Shown piece after piece: positions 35,885 to 44,678 of a stretch of DNA of 50,170 nucleotides. Below the pieces are notes generated by a model. That model saw only the letters and a list, made by a program, of their open reading frames with translations. It did not search any database and was not told the DNA's origin. This stretch comes from Spirochaetota bacterium (lineage in GTDB: Bacteria > Spirochaetota > UBA4802 > UBA5368), in NCBI GenBank assembly GCA_018263175.1, contig JADFDB010000003.1:1-50170 (forward strand). The letters are read 5' to 3'. The position numbers were made by a program, and so were the translations under genes. Position 1 is the first letter of the stretch, and each line of letters begins with the position of its first letter.

Positions 35885-37816
35885 ATGGGCGACAACGTCG
35901 TTTACAAGATACTGAAAGACCACCTCGTCGAGGGAGAACTCATTCCGGGAAGCGAGATCGGCATACGCATCGACCAGACGCTCACGCAGGACGCCACGGG
36001 CACCATGGCCTATCTGCAGTTCGAGGCCATGGACATCCCGCGCGTCAGGACCGAGGTCTCCGTCTCCTATGTCGACCACAACACGCTCCAGACCGGCTTC
36101 GAGAACCCCGACGACCACCGCTACCTTCAGACCATGAACTCGAATTACGGTATCCACTACTCCCGCGCCGGAAACGGCATCTGCCACCAGGTGCATCTCG
36201 AGCGCTTCGGGCGGCCCGGCGCGACGCTCCTCGGTTCGGATTCGCACACGCCGACCGGCGGCGGAATCGGCATGATCGCGATCGGCGCCGGCGGCCTCGA
36301 CGTAGCGGTGGCGATGGGCGGCGGGCCGTTTTTCCTTGCCTGTCCCCGCGTGGTGAACGTGCGCCTCGCCGGCCGGCTCCGCCCCTGGGCGAGCGCCAAG
36401 GACGTCATCCTTCAGGTGCTTTCGATCCTTACGACGCGGGGCAATGTCGGCACCATGATCGAGTACACGGGCCCCGGCGTGGCGACGCTCACGGTTCCCG
36501 AACGCGCCACGATCACCAACATGGGAGCGGAGCTCGGCGTAACCACGTCCGTTTTCCCGAGCGACGATAGTACCCGCGGCTTCCTTCGCGCGCAGGGACG
36601 GGAGGAAGTCTGGCGCGAGGTCCTGCCCGATCCCGGCGCAGGCTACGAGCGCACCATCGAGATCGACCTTGCGAAGATCGAGCCGATGATCGCCTGTCCC
36701 CATTCGCCCGACAATATCCGAAAAATATCCGAACTCAAGGGGATGAAGATAGATCAGGTCGCCATCGGCAGCTGTACCAATTCCTCGTACCGCGACCTCG
36801 CCGTCGTCGCGGCCATCCTCAAGGGACGCACGGTGCATCCCGACCTGAGCCTCGTCATCGCGCCCGGCTCGCGCCAGGTCTTCGAGATGATCGCGCGCGA
36901 CGGCTCGCTCGCCGACATGATCGCCGCCGGTGCCCGCATTATGGAGTCGGCCTGCGGGTTCTGCATCGGCGCGGGCCAGGCCCCGCAAACGGGGGGCGTG
37001 TCGCTTCGCACCAATAACCGCAACTTCGAGGGACGCTCCGGCACCGGATCCGCACAGGTGTACCTCGTGAGCCCGGAGAGTGCGGCCCTTTCGGCGCTCG
37101 CCGGCGAGCTCGTCGACCCTCTGGATATGAAGGCGGACGTGTACCCGGCCGTGGCCGGTCCGACATCCTTCATCATCGACGACAGTATGATTATAGCGCC
37201 GTCTGGCAAAACGACGCCCATCTTCCGGGGTCCCAATATCGGCGACCCTCCCTATACCGGCCCGCTCGCCGACGCGATCAGGGGCGTGGTTCAGTTGAAG
37301 CTTGGCGACAAGATCACGACGGACCACATCATGCCCGCCGGCGCGCGCCTCATCTACCGCTCCAACATTCCTAAATACGCCGAATACGTCTTCGAGAACG
37401 TCGACCCGGCATTCCCCGCCCGCGCGCTCGAGGCGAAGGCGCGGGGACGCTACACCGCAATCCTCGGAGGGCACAGCTATGGCCAGGGATCCAGCCGCGA
37501 ACATGCGGCGATCTGCCCGATGTACCTCGGTGTCCGCATCGTCATGGCTAAATCCTTCGAGCGCATCCACGCGGCGAACCTCGTGAACTTCGGCGTACTG
37601 CCGCTCGTGTTCGCGAACGAGAACGATTACGAGCTCATCGAGCAGGGACAGGAGTTCGAGGCGACGGGACTCCTTTCGCTCATTGCGGGAGAAGGCCGTC
37701 TCGGCATACGGATCGGGGGGAAGGAGCTCGAATTCGAGCTTCAGGCCACGCGCCGCCAGCGCGAGATCCTCGTGGAGGGGGGGCTTTTAAACTATACGCG
37801 CTCCCGCATGCAGTAA
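35885..37816 (+). CDS. Aconitate hydratase
   Basis: A 643-residue [4Fe-4S] enzyme that interconverts citrate and isocitrate. The motifs are VDHNTLQTGFENPDDH at the start, LLGSDSHTPTGGGIGMIAIG, and the cluster ligands in GSCTNSSYRD and ACGFCIGAG. The C-terminal swivel domain has GGHSYGQGSSREHAA. The length matches the shorter bacterial/mitochondrial-like aconitase rather than AcnB or the 890-residue AcnA. The ATG follows GAGGAG. It overlaps the end of the convergent HNH gene by 30 bases. Confidence 0.93.
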   Translation: MGDNVVYKILKDHLVEGELIPGSEIGIRIDQTLTQDATGTMAYLQFEAMDIPRVRTEVSVSYVDHNTLQTGFENPDDHRYLQTMNSNYGIHYSRAGNGICHQVHLERFGRPGATLLGSDSHTPTGGGIGMIAIGAGGLDVAVAMGGGPFFLACPRVVNVRLAGRLRPWASAKDVILQVLSILTTRGNVGTMIEYTGPGVATLTVPERATITNMGAELGVTTSVFPSDDSTRGFLRAQGREEVWREVLPDPGAGYERTIEIDLAKIEPMIACPHSPDNIRKISELKGMKIDQVAIGSCTNSSYRDLAVVAAILKGRTVHPDLSLVIAPGSRQVFEMIARDGSLADMIAAGARIMESACGFCIGAGQAPQTGGVSLRTNNRNFEGRSGTGSAQVYLVSPESAALSALAGELVDPLDMKADVYPAVAGPTSFIIDDSMIIAPSGKTTPIFRGPNIGDPPYTGPLADAIRGVVQLKLGDKITTDHIMPAGARLIYRSNIPKYAEYVFENVDPAFPARALEAKARGRYTAILGGHSYGQGSSREHAAICPMYLGVRIVMAKSFERIHAANLVNFGVLPLVFANENDYELIEQGQEFEATGLLSLIAGEGRLGIRIGGKELEFELQATRRQREILVEGGLLNYTRSRMQ

Positions 37817-38398
37817 CGGCAGGCGGGCGCCGTCGGGTATGACGTCGATGATCTTGACATTGACCGAACAGAAGGGGAGCCAGCCCTTTCTCTCGGCCTT
37901 GTCGTGCGATATGACGAGGTGCGGCATATACTCGGGCTCAAACGGCTCCCGAAGCAGCGCCCAGCCGATCTCGTCCAGAAGCCGGTTTCCCTTTCTGCTG
38001 TTGCACCACCTGCACGCGCACACCAGGTTCTTCCAGCTCGCGAAGTCGTCGTTGAGTCCCCTGCCGGTAATCGACTCCCATCGGCTGCGGGGGATGACGT
38101 GGTCGACCGTAAGCTCCTTCATCGAGTAGCGGCGCCCGCAGTACTGGCAGGCCATGTCGTCGCGGTAGATGACGTTAAGCTTGGAAAAAGCCACCCGCTT
38201 CCTCGGGAAGCTGCTGTAGCCGACAACGGAGATCACCGAGGGAATGCGTATCGACAGGGACGGAGAGCGCACGTACCGGTCTTCCTCGATTACGGGCACC
38301 GCCTTCTCGGACGTAAGCAGGCATACCGCCTCCTTCACCGAGGTGATCCGGATGGGAATGAATCCCGCGTTGAGCACCAGCACTTCCGAGGTCAGCAT
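37787..38398 (-). CDS. HNH endonuclease-family protein
   Basis: A 203-residue protein with an HNH nuclease domain: CQYCG zinc pair, VDHVIPRSRWE with the catalytic His, and NLVCACRWCNSRKGN for the second zinc pair and the remaining HNH residues. The N-terminal half (MLTSEVLVLNAGFIPIRITS) is typical of a widespread chromosomal HNH family of unknown role, not of mobile introns. I start it at ATG 38396-38398; a GTG six codons earlier is possible. A rho-independent terminator on the same strand lies just upstream, so transcription reaching it is attenuated or starts within the short gap. Confidence 0.87.
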   Translation of the reverse strand: MLTSEVLVLNAGFIPIRITSVKEAVCLLTSEKAVPVIEEDRYVRSPSLSIRIPSVISVVGYSSFPRKRVAFSKLNVIYRDDMACQYCGRRYSMKELTVDHVIPRSRWESITGRGLNDDFASWKNLVCACRWCNSRKGNRLLDEIGWALLREPFEPEYMPHLVISHDKAERKGWLPFCSVNVKIIDVIPDGARLPLLHAGARIV

Positions 38399-38416
38399 CG
38401 CAATCCGTCTCGTCAC

Positions 38417-38453
38417 GTTAAAAGTAAAAACCCATAGCTTTCGCTATGGGTTT
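38417..38453 (-). terminator. Strong rho-independent terminator
   Basis: On the minus strand AAACCCATAGC, loop GAAA and GCTATGGGTTT (complement of 38428-38453) form an 11-bp perfect stem, followed by a U-run TTTTTACTTTT that ends near 38417. It lies about 20 bases upstream of the HNH start, and downstream of a minus-strand promoter. Confidence 0.8.
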
Positions 38454-38512
38454 GCGCTTCGCACCGTTTCAGGTTTTTCGTTCCGTTTTTTTCGTTTACT
38501 CATCGACTCCAT
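38444..38512 (-). CDS. Candidate Lys/Arg-rich micro-ORF
   Basis: A 22-codon frame from an ATG at 38510-38512 (or 19 codons from 38501-38503) reads MESMSKRKKRNEKPETVRSA and then NP, ending at a TAG inside the terminator stem. The product would be strongly basic at its start. GGAG lies close before the second ATG, too near for ideal use. It is the only frame that fills the short transcript between the promoter at 38554-38581 and the terminator. It may instead be part of an untranslated leader. Confidence 0.3.
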   Translation of the reverse strand: MESMSKRKKRNEKPETVRSANP

Positions 38513-38553
38513 GGCATACACCCGCCTCAATGAGCGCCATACGACAGCCTCCA

Positions 38554-38581
38554 ATAATTAAAACTTTGCCCGATTTGTCAA
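38554..38581 (-). promoter_or_regulatory. Promoter facing the HNH gene and micro-ORF
   Basis: On the minus strand a perfect TTGACA (complement of 38576-38581) is followed after 16 bases by AATTAT (complement of 38554-38559), a moderate -10. The resulting transcript would be about 130 nt up to the terminator. Confidence 0.45.
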
Positions 38582-38715
38582 GTTATTTTTTACCGCATCG
38601 AATTCACAACTTCGCTGAATTCATTTGCCGTGGCGGGAATTTTTTCTTGAAAGATTTCGTTTCTTACCGTAAGCTCGGACAGTCGACGAACACCTCACAG
38701 GCACAGGGAAATAAA

Positions 38716-40065
38716 ATGAAAAATAACCATATCCGACGCACGGCCTTACTCTCTTTGATCCTCCTCCCCCTCGCTTTTGCGATCTCGTGCCGGCTCGATG
38801 TCCCCATTCGCGAGATGACCAGGGCTAAAACCACCATAAACCGCGCGATAGAGGTCAAGGCCGGAAAATACGCCCCCGAGGAACTGAAACAGGCCGAGGC
38901 CTCCCTGCTGCAAAGCCATGAGTACATCTTCGCCGATGATACGAAAAAGGCCGCGGACGCGGCGCTGGAATCCATCAGCCAGGCGGAGGCCGCCATTACC
39001 AAATCGCTTCCCCTCCTGGCCGCCGATTCCATGGAAGAAGCGAAAAAGGAATACGCCGAGGCCGAGGCCCTCTACGCCGAGAAACTGGCCCCCGAGGAAT
39101 ACACCGCGGCGGGCGATTCCCTTAAGCTCGCCGAAACGCGCTTATCCGAACAGGCATACTGGGAGTCCCACCTCGCATCGCTCGAATCGAAGAGCCAGAG
39201 CGCCGCGGCGAAAACAAAGGCCCTCGCGGGTCTTCCCGGCATACGAAGCGAGATGGACCGCATCCGCACGGAATCCGACCAGCTTAAAAAGAACCGGGGG
39301 GGGGAATTCGCCGCCGCCGAGCTTACCGCCATCGACGAAAAGCTTGCCAGTGCCGAAGAGGCGCTCGCCCGGAACTCGATCAAGGAGGCGGCCGGGGTCC
39401 TCGCCGGAAGCGATGAGCTCCTTGCCGCGGCCTCCGAGAAGACCTATGAGGCGCTCGCCCGCGAGAGCCTCGCCGCGGCCGAAGCGGCGCTCCTTAAAGC
39501 AAAAGACACCGGCGTCGACGGGGAGTTCGCCACCGAAATCCAGAGCGCGGGCTCGCTGATCGGCGAGAGCAAAACCCACCTCGAGAACAGGGCCTTTCAG
39601 AATTCCCTCGAAAAATCCGGGGTGGCGATCGCCATCCTGAACGCGATGGCCATCGCCATCGAAAAGAAGGCGGAAGAGGCGCGCCTTGCCGCCGGAGAAA
39701 AACCCGACGAAGGCGCGATTGATACAACGACACCGCCGGGAGGCGACGATGCCGATTTTATACAGCCCTCGGTCAAGGAATACGTCGTCAGATATAATCC
39801 GAAAAAACGGGACTGTCTGTGGCGCATTTCACTGTCCGTATATCGCGACGCGCGGTTGTGGCCGCTCATCTATGTCGCCAACCGCGATAAGATCAAGGAC
39901 CCCGATCTCATCTTTCCCGGGCAGAAGTTCGTGATTCCGCCCGTCCCGAGGAAAAAATCCGAAAAGGCCGCGCAGACGGAAATCCGGAAAGATGCGCCCG
40001 AAAAAACGGCCGAGGGACCCGCCGATCCGGTGGAGAACGAGAAAACGGACCCGCCGGCGGAATAG
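38716..40065 (+). CDS. LysM-containing lipoprotein with helical repeat region
   Basis: A 449-residue lipoprotein. The signal LLSLILLPLAFAISC ends in the lipobox AISC. The middle (about 40-320) is an Ala/Glu/Lys-rich helical region with imperfect repeats of about 40 residues (for example YAPEELKQAEASLL, EEAKKEYAEAEALYAEKLAP), probably a long coiled or helical rod. The C-terminus carries a LysM domain (YRDARLWPLIYVANRDKIKD, LIFPGQKFVIPP), which binds peptidoglycan, and a charged tail. It likely tethers the envelope to the cell wall. The ATG has AGGGA upstream; an in-frame open stretch of about 90 codons before it is not coding. Confidence 0.88.
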   Translation: MKNNHIRRTALLSLILLPLAFAISCRLDVPIREMTRAKTTINRAIEVKAGKYAPEELKQAEASLLQSHEYIFADDTKKAADAALESISQAEAAITKSLPLLAADSMEEAKKEYAEAEALYAEKLAPEEYTAAGDSLKLAETRLSEQAYWESHLASLESKSQSAAAKTKALAGLPGIRSEMDRIRTESDQLKKNRGGEFAAAELTAIDEKLASAEEALARNSIKEAAGVLAGSDELLAAASEKTYEALARESLAAAEAALLKAKDTGVDGEFATEIQSAGSLIGESKTHLENRAFQNSLEKSGVAIAILNAMAIAIEKKAEEARLAAGEKPDEGAIDTTTPPGGDDADFIQPSVKEYVVRYNPKKRDCLWRISLSVYRDARLWPLIYVANRDKIKDPDLIFPGQKFVIPPVPRKKSEKAAQTEIRKDAPEKTAEGPADPVENEKTDPPAE

Positions 40066-40072
40066 AGACCGT

Positions 40073-41269
40073 TTGCTCCGTCCGCTCTTAGCCTGCATCT
40101 GTCTGCTCCTCCCGGCGGCGCTCTTCGCGCGGGACATCAACCTGGACGAGATCTATTTCAGGAAGGATTGTCCGTGCGCCCGGCGTCTCGCCATACAGAA
40201 GCTCGACGCCTACCAGAGCGTGCGGGCACATCTCGTCGACCGCGACGTGGTATTCGCGGGATGGCTGTCCGGCTCGGAGATATTCTATATCCAGGAGATC
40301 CCCGGCCTCGCCGCGAACATTCTCTTCCTGTACAATGCGGACCGGCAGCGGCGCACCGAGCGCGCCCGCATCCCCGGTATCATCACCGCCGTACGCGCGA
40401 GCACCGACGGCGGCTTTATCGCCCTCAAACGCCTTATCCGGAAAGAAGACCCTGTTCCCGGTGGCGAGACAGTCATCTACTCCTTTCGCAGCGGGAAGAC
40501 AAGCATACTGCCCACGGCCACCGGCTTTCTCGACTTCAACATCCCGACGGGAAATCCGGCCATCGTCTACGAAACATCCGCCGGGATCACCGAGTACGAT
40601 CCCGATACCGGACAGACCAGACTCCTCATGGGAAAACGCCGCTATGCCGACGCCACGGTAGCGGGCGGCACAACGATGGCCCTTCTTTCCCCGGACCGGC
40701 GAAACACGCTCATCATCAGCGGCGGGGGCGGAAGTTATGCCGCGCGGCTCTACGGCGATCGCCCGTCCTTTTCGATCTCCGGCATCAGCTCGGCGGCCGA
40801 GACCTTCTGGATCGACGCACACACCCTCGCTTTTCGATCGGGGACTCCCGGAAACTTCTCCGTGCGCCGCTACGATGTGCGGAAAAAAACCTCCGTCACG
40901 CTTCTGACGTCTTCGCTCAATACTTCGCTTGCTTACTCCCCCCACGCCGCGACGCTATCGTTCCTGAACGACCAGCTCATCTGTCTGCACTCGGTCCGTG
41001 ACAGAAAGACCCTGCTGACCGGAATCGAGGGCGAGGACGTGAGCCTGTCCCCTCCCGGAAGCCGTTTCGTTTCGCTTTTCAACAAACGCCTCTTCATCGT
41101 CAACATCGAGCTCATTAAGAAGAACGAACTCTTACTGAGGAGAACCTGGGCCTCGCTCCTCGCCTCCTACAGGCAGCTCGCCCTCGAAAAGCCTTCCTGG
41201 GAAAACGAATATTCGCTTGATTATATCCGTCGGAAGATTAGGCTGTACACGTCGCTTATCGACGGCTGA
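40073..41269 (+). CDS. Exported protein, probable beta-propeller
   Basis: A protein of about 398 residues. From a TTG at 40073 it opens with a clear signal peptide (LRPLLACICLLLPAALFA). The remainder has repeated strand patterns of propeller type (FIALKRLIRKEDPVPGGETV, TEYDPDTGQTRLLMGKRR, FSVRRYDVRKKTSVTLLTSS) and a helical C-terminus. No family is recognised. An ATG at 39992, inside the LysM gene in another frame, would give a very basic extension before the signal; I prefer the TTG, but the start is uncertain. It is coupled to the LysM lipoprotein gene and may act with it at the envelope. Confidence 0.65.
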   Translation: MLRPLLACICLLLPAALFARDINLDEIYFRKDCPCARRLAIQKLDAYQSVRAHLVDRDVVFAGWLSGSEIFYIQEIPGLAANILFLYNADRQRRTERARIPGIITAVRASTDGGFIALKRLIRKEDPVPGGETVIYSFRSGKTSILPTATGFLDFNIPTGNPAIVYETSAGITEYDPDTGQTRLLMGKRRYADATVAGGTTMALLSPDRRNTLIISGGGGSYAARLYGDRPSFSISGISSAAETFWIDAHTLAFRSGTPGNFSVRRYDVRKKTSVTLLTSSLNTSLAYSPHAATLSFLNDQLICLHSVRDRKTLLTGIEGEDVSLSPPGSRFVSLFNKRLFIVNIELIKKNELLLRRTWASLLASYRQLALEKPSWENEYSLDYIRRKIRLYTSLIDG

Positions 41270-41289
41270 AGTGCCCATCCGGAGGAAAC

Positions 41290-42237
41290 ATGGACCGAAA
41301 TCTCGCCCTTGAAGTGGTGCGCGTCACCGAGGCCGCCGCCCTGTACGCAAGCCGGCTTATGGGCAGAGGTGACGCCGAACAGGCGAACCGCGCGGCCACC
41401 GAGGCCATGGCGCAGGTATTCTCATCGGTCTCGATCCGGGGGCGCATCGTCAGCGGCGGCGAGTATGAGGACAGCCCCTTCGCGCGGGGCATGATGGTCG
41501 GCACCAATTCCGGTTCCGAGGTCGACATCGCCATCGATCCGCTCGACGGCAAAACCACCTGCGCCAACGGCGGCAACAACGCCATCGCCGCGATCGCCCT
41601 CGGCGAAAAGGACGAGCTTTTCAGCACGCCGCAGATCTACATGGAAAAGATCGCCGTCGGACCCGAGGCCCGGGGGGTCGTGGATATAACCCAGCCCCCC
41701 GAAATCAACATCAAGCGGGTCGCGCGCGCCAAGGATAAATACATCGAGGACGTTACCGTCTGCGTACTCGACCGCGAGCGCCATTGCGACCTCATCGCGA
41801 GCATCAGGGCCACCGGGGCGCGCATAAAGCTCATCAACGACGGCGACATCTCGGGTGCGGTCGCGACGGCCATGGACGGCAAGGCGATCGATATCCTGAT
41901 GGGAAGCGGCGGCGCGATGCAGGGAGTGGTGGCCGCGGCGGCGCTCAAATGCCTCGGCGGGGACATTCAGGCGCGCTTCATCTATCGCAACGAGGACGAC
42001 AAACGCAAGGTGCTCGACACCGGGGAGAAAGACCTCGACCGAATATACGGCATCGGCGATCTGGCGAAGGGCAACATCGTCTTCGCGGCGACGGGCATTA
42101 CCAACGGGGAGCTTCTGCCGGGCGTTTTGTTCGTCTCTGGCGGCGCGCAGACCCATTCGGTGGTGATGCGTTCGAAGACCCGCACGGTGCGGTACATCAC
42201 CGCGATGCACCAGTTCGACTACAAGCCTATGTATTGA
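41290..42237 (+). CDS. glpX: Fructose-1,6-bisphosphatase, class II
   Basis: A 315-residue GlpX-type phosphatase for gluconeogenesis, possibly also acting on sedoheptulose bisphosphate. It starts MDRNLALEVVRVTEAAALYA and has the metal-binding IDPLDGKTTCANGGNNAIAA, where the usual DPIEGT is varied, and LMGSGGAMQGVVAAAALKCL. The ATG follows GGAGGAAAC. It is followed by a transaldolase gene, giving a small sugar-phosphate operon. Confidence 0.94.
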   Translation: MDRNLALEVVRVTEAAALYASRLMGRGDAEQANRAATEAMAQVFSSVSIRGRIVSGGEYEDSPFARGMMVGTNSGSEVDIAIDPLDGKTTCANGGNNAIAAIALGEKDELFSTPQIYMEKIAVGPEARGVVDITQPPEINIKRVARAKDKYIEDVTVCVLDRERHCDLIASIRATGARIKLINDGDISGAVATAMDGKAIDILMGSGGAMQGVVAAAALKCLGGDIQARFIYRNEDDKRKVLDTGEKDLDRIYGIGDLAKGNIVFAATGITNGELLPGVLFVSGGAQTHSVVMRSKTRTVRYITAMHQFDYKPMY

Positions 42238-42289
42238 GGTTTCCCTGAACAGCCGGGTGGCCTCAAAAAAAATATCCGGAGTGTAAAAA

Positions 42290-42934
42290 ATGAAATTTTT
42301 CATCGACACGGCCGACATCAACGAAATCCGAAAAGCGCGGGAGTTCGGCATACTCGACGGCGTCACCACCAATCCCTCCCTTGTAAGCAAGGTTAAGCGG
42401 CCCTACCTCGAAGTGCTCACCGAAATCGCCCGCGAGATCGAGGGGCCGGTATCCGCCGAGGTCATCGCCACCGACTCGGCCGGAATCGTCAGGGAGGCCA
42501 GGGAGCTCGCCAAAATCGGCGGCAATGTCGTCATCAAGGTCCCGCTTATCGCCGAGGGCCTCAAGGCGGTCAAAACGCTGAGCGGCGAGGGAATCAAGAC
42601 CAACGTTACGCTCTGCTTTAACGCGCTTCAGGCGCTCATGGCGGCGAAGGCGGGCGCGACCTATATCTCACCGTTTGTGGGCAGGCTCGACGACATCGCA
42701 TCCGAGGGCATGGAGGTCGTCGAGGAGATCATGACGATATACGACAACTACGGATTCGACACCGAGATCATCGTGGCGTCGGTGCGCAATCCACTGCACA
42801 TAAAGTACGCGGCCATGATGGGCGCTCATATCGCGACGATCCCCTACTCCGTGTTCGAGAGCATCGTCAAACATCCGCTCACCGACATCGGTCTCGCGAA
42901 ATTCCTCGAGGACTACAAGAAGGTCCCGAAGTGA
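42290..42934 (+). CDS. Transaldolase of the short (TalC/Fsa) type
   Basis: A 214-residue class I aldolase. It opens [20 protein letters not shown] and has [10 protein letters not shown]; the Schiff-base lysine lies in NVVIKVPLI, and [20 protein letters not shown] and SPFVGRLDD follow, all typical of the short family. It transfers dihydroxyacetone units between sugar phosphates, or cleaves fructose 6-phosphate; the motifs alone do not separate the two. It follows glpX by about 50 bases. The 217 bases after it show no gene before the tandem repeats. Confidence 0.93.
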   Translation: MKFFIDTADINEIRKAREFGILDGVTTNPSLVSKVKRPYLEVLTEIAREIEGPVSAEVIATDSAGIVREARELAKIGGNVVIKVPLIAEGLKAVKTLSGEGIKTNVTLCFNALQALMAAKAGATYISPFVGRLDDIASEGMEVVEEIMTIYDNYGFDTEIIVASVRNPLHIKYAAMMGAHIATIPYSVFESIVKHPLTDIGLAKFLEDYKKVPK

Positions 42935-43151
42935 TCGGAAACGCCTCCCGGCCGGCCGCCGGATAGTCCGAAGGCTTCCCCGACCGTTTTGCCGGCGCGG
43001 AATGGACGGCGAAGGCCCGGGTTTGGCGCTTTCCCCGGTATGCTGTCGTACGACCGGACACAGCATACCACCATCTCCGGCCGCCTGCCCGGGATGCCCG
43101 CCGCTCTTCCGGCTCTCCATCGGGGTACGCTCATCATCGCACATGAACAGC

Positions 43152-43240
43152 AGACTTGCTGCATGACCGGCGAGTAAACCGGGTCCACCCCGCCGCAGGC
43201 GGGGAGAAACTCGATATCCGCACAGTATGAAACACGTCCA
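43152..43240. repeat. Stem-loop repeat, copy E1
   Basis: An 89-bp element, AGACTTGCTGCATGACCGG on the left, ATGAAACACGTCCA on the right, with the core CCCCGCCGCAGGCGGGG. It has the orientation of copy D. It forms a direct tandem with E2, with a shared CTCTGCAAAAT-type tail between them; the period is about 115 bp. Confidence 0.7.
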
Positions 43241-43266
43241 TTGAACTCTGCAAAATTTTGAATAGC

Positions 43267-43353
43267 AGCCTTGCTGCATAGCCGGGGATTGAAAGGTTTC
43301 CCCCCGCCTGTGGCGGGGGGAAACCAATATCCGCACGATACGAAACACGTCCA
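43267..43353. repeat. Stem-loop repeat, copy E2
   Basis: An 87-bp element, AGCCTTGCTGCATAGCCGG on the left and ACGAAACACGTCCA on the right. The core is a perfect hairpin, GGTTTCCCCCCGCC / GGCGGGGGGAAACC around TGT. It is the second unit of the tandem pair in front of the aminotransferase promoter. Confidence 0.75.
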
Positions 43354-43396
43354 TCGCATTCTGCAAAATAAGGTATAAAATAATTAAAAATAGTAT

Positions 43397-43405
43397 TGCT
43401 ATAAT
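43397..43405 (+). promoter_or_regulatory. Extended -10 promoter of the aminotransferase gene
   Basis: TTGC followed by TATAAT (43400-43405), giving the TGnTATAAT extended -10 form, which does not need a -35 box; none is seen. The GTG start is about 75 bases downstream. Confidence 0.5.
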
Positions 43406-43478
43406 TATCGGGATACTTTCTATTTGAGCATTTCGTTCGCAGCCGATGGCTTCGGCCAATGTATTCGAGGAGAACACC

Positions 43479-44669
43479 GTGAAACTCACTCTGGTCGGCA
43501 GGAAGGGAAATCCCGAATCGCTCTTGGCGGAGACGGCGAAGGCCATTCCGCCTTCAGGCATACGCCAGTTCTTCGATATCGTCTACTCGACGCCCGACTG
43601 CATATCGCTCGGCGTCGGCGAACCCGATTTCGTCACCCCCTGGAGGATCTCCGACACCGGCATCTTCGCCATCAAGGACGGCTACACCCACTACACGCCC
43701 AACAGGGGCCTGCTCGAGCTCCGCAATCTCATAACCGCCGCCATCGAAAAACAGCACGGCATTTCCTACAGCCCCGAAGACGAGGTCGTCGTCACCATGG
43801 GGGTCTCCCAGGGACTCGACATCGCGCTTCGCAGCATCGTCAATCCGGGCGACGAGGTCATCATCGTCGAGCCATGCTATGTGTCATACGAAGCCAATAT
43901 CCGCCTCATCGGCGGCATCGCGGTGACCGTGCCGACGTTTGCCGACGAGAATTTTCGGATCGACATTAATCGTCTTAAAAAAGCCGTAACGCCGAAAACA
44001 AAGGGCATCCTCCTCAATTATCCGTCCAACCCCACCGGTTCGAGCATCGATTACGACACCCTTGACGCTATCGCGCGCATCGCCATCGAGAACAATCTGA
44101 TCGTTTTTTCGGACGAGATTTACTCTTCGATAATCTACGAGCGCGAGCACCAGTCCATTATCTCTTTCCCCGGCATGAAGGAACGCACCGTCTACCTGAA
44201 CGGCTTTTCCAAATCACACGCGATGACCGGCTGGCGGCTCGGATACGTTGCCGGCCCGAAATACCTCATCGACGTACTGCTTAAAATACACCAGTACACC
44301 GCGCTCTGCGCCCCCTCCATCTCACAGTACGCCGCGATCGAGGCCATGCAGAACGCCGACCGCGAAGTGGCGCACATGCGCACCGAGTACACCCGGCGGC
44401 GCAATTTCATCGTGAGCCGCTTCAACGAAGCCGGGCTCCCGTGCCTGTCGCCCCAGGGCGCGTTCTACGTTTTCCCGGACGTCTCGCCGACGGGGCTCTC
44501 CTCCGAGGAGTTCGCACTGAAGCTCCTCAAGGCCCAGAAGGTGGCCGTGGTCCCCGGCGGGGTTTTCGGCGAATGCGGCAAAAACCACATCCGCTGTTCC
44601 TTCGCCAATTCCATGGAAAACATCAGGACGGCCATGAAAAGGATTGATAAATTCGTCAAAGGCCTGTAG
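43479..44669 (+). CDS. PLP-dependent aminotransferase, class I/II
   Basis: A 396-residue aspartate-aminotransferase-fold enzyme. Typical motifs are SLGVGEPDFVTP, GYTHYTPNRGLLELR, LLNYPSNPTGSSI, and the PLP lysine in YLNGFSKSHAMTGWRLGY. The substrate cannot be set from sequence; members act on Asp, Ala, aromatic or branched-chain amino acids. I place the start at GTG 43479 because GAGGAG lies in front of it; an ATG 11 codons earlier lacks a binding site. It is followed after nine bases by the NYN RNase gene, so the two share a transcript. Confidence 0.9.
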   Translation: MKLTLVGRKGNPESLLAETAKAIPPSGIRQFFDIVYSTPDCISLGVGEPDFVTPWRISDTGIFAIKDGYTHYTPNRGLLELRNLITAAIEKQHGISYSPEDEVVVTMGVSQGLDIALRSIVNPGDEVIIVEPCYVSYEANIRLIGGIAVTVPTFADENFRIDINRLKKAVTPKTKGILLNYPSNPTGSSIDYDTLDAIARIAIENNLIVFSDEIYSSIIYEREHQSIISFPGMKERTVYLNGFSKSHAMTGWRLGYVAGPKYLIDVLLKIHQYTALCAPSISQYAAIEAMQNADREVAHMRTEYTRRRNFIVSRFNEAGLPCLSPQGAFYVFPDVSPTGLSSEEFALKLLKAQKVAVVPGGVFGECGKNHIRCSFANSMENIRTAMKRIDKFVKGL

Positions 44670-44678
44670 CCCGTTGTC

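Noticed and set aside
35792..37570. Very long (592-codon) open frame antisense to aconitase
   Set aside because: Typical antisense shadow in high-GC DNA; aconitase on the other strand has every conserved motif.
38446..38715. 90-codon upstream extension of the LysM lipoprotein
   Set aside because: The signal peptide with lipobox begins at 38716 with a good ribosome binding site; the extension crosses the terminator and promoter of the opposite strand.
43152..43353. Tandem repeats considered as a CRISPR array
   Set aside because: Only two units of about 88 bp with near-identical intervening tails, no unique spacers, and the same unit is found singly elsewhere.
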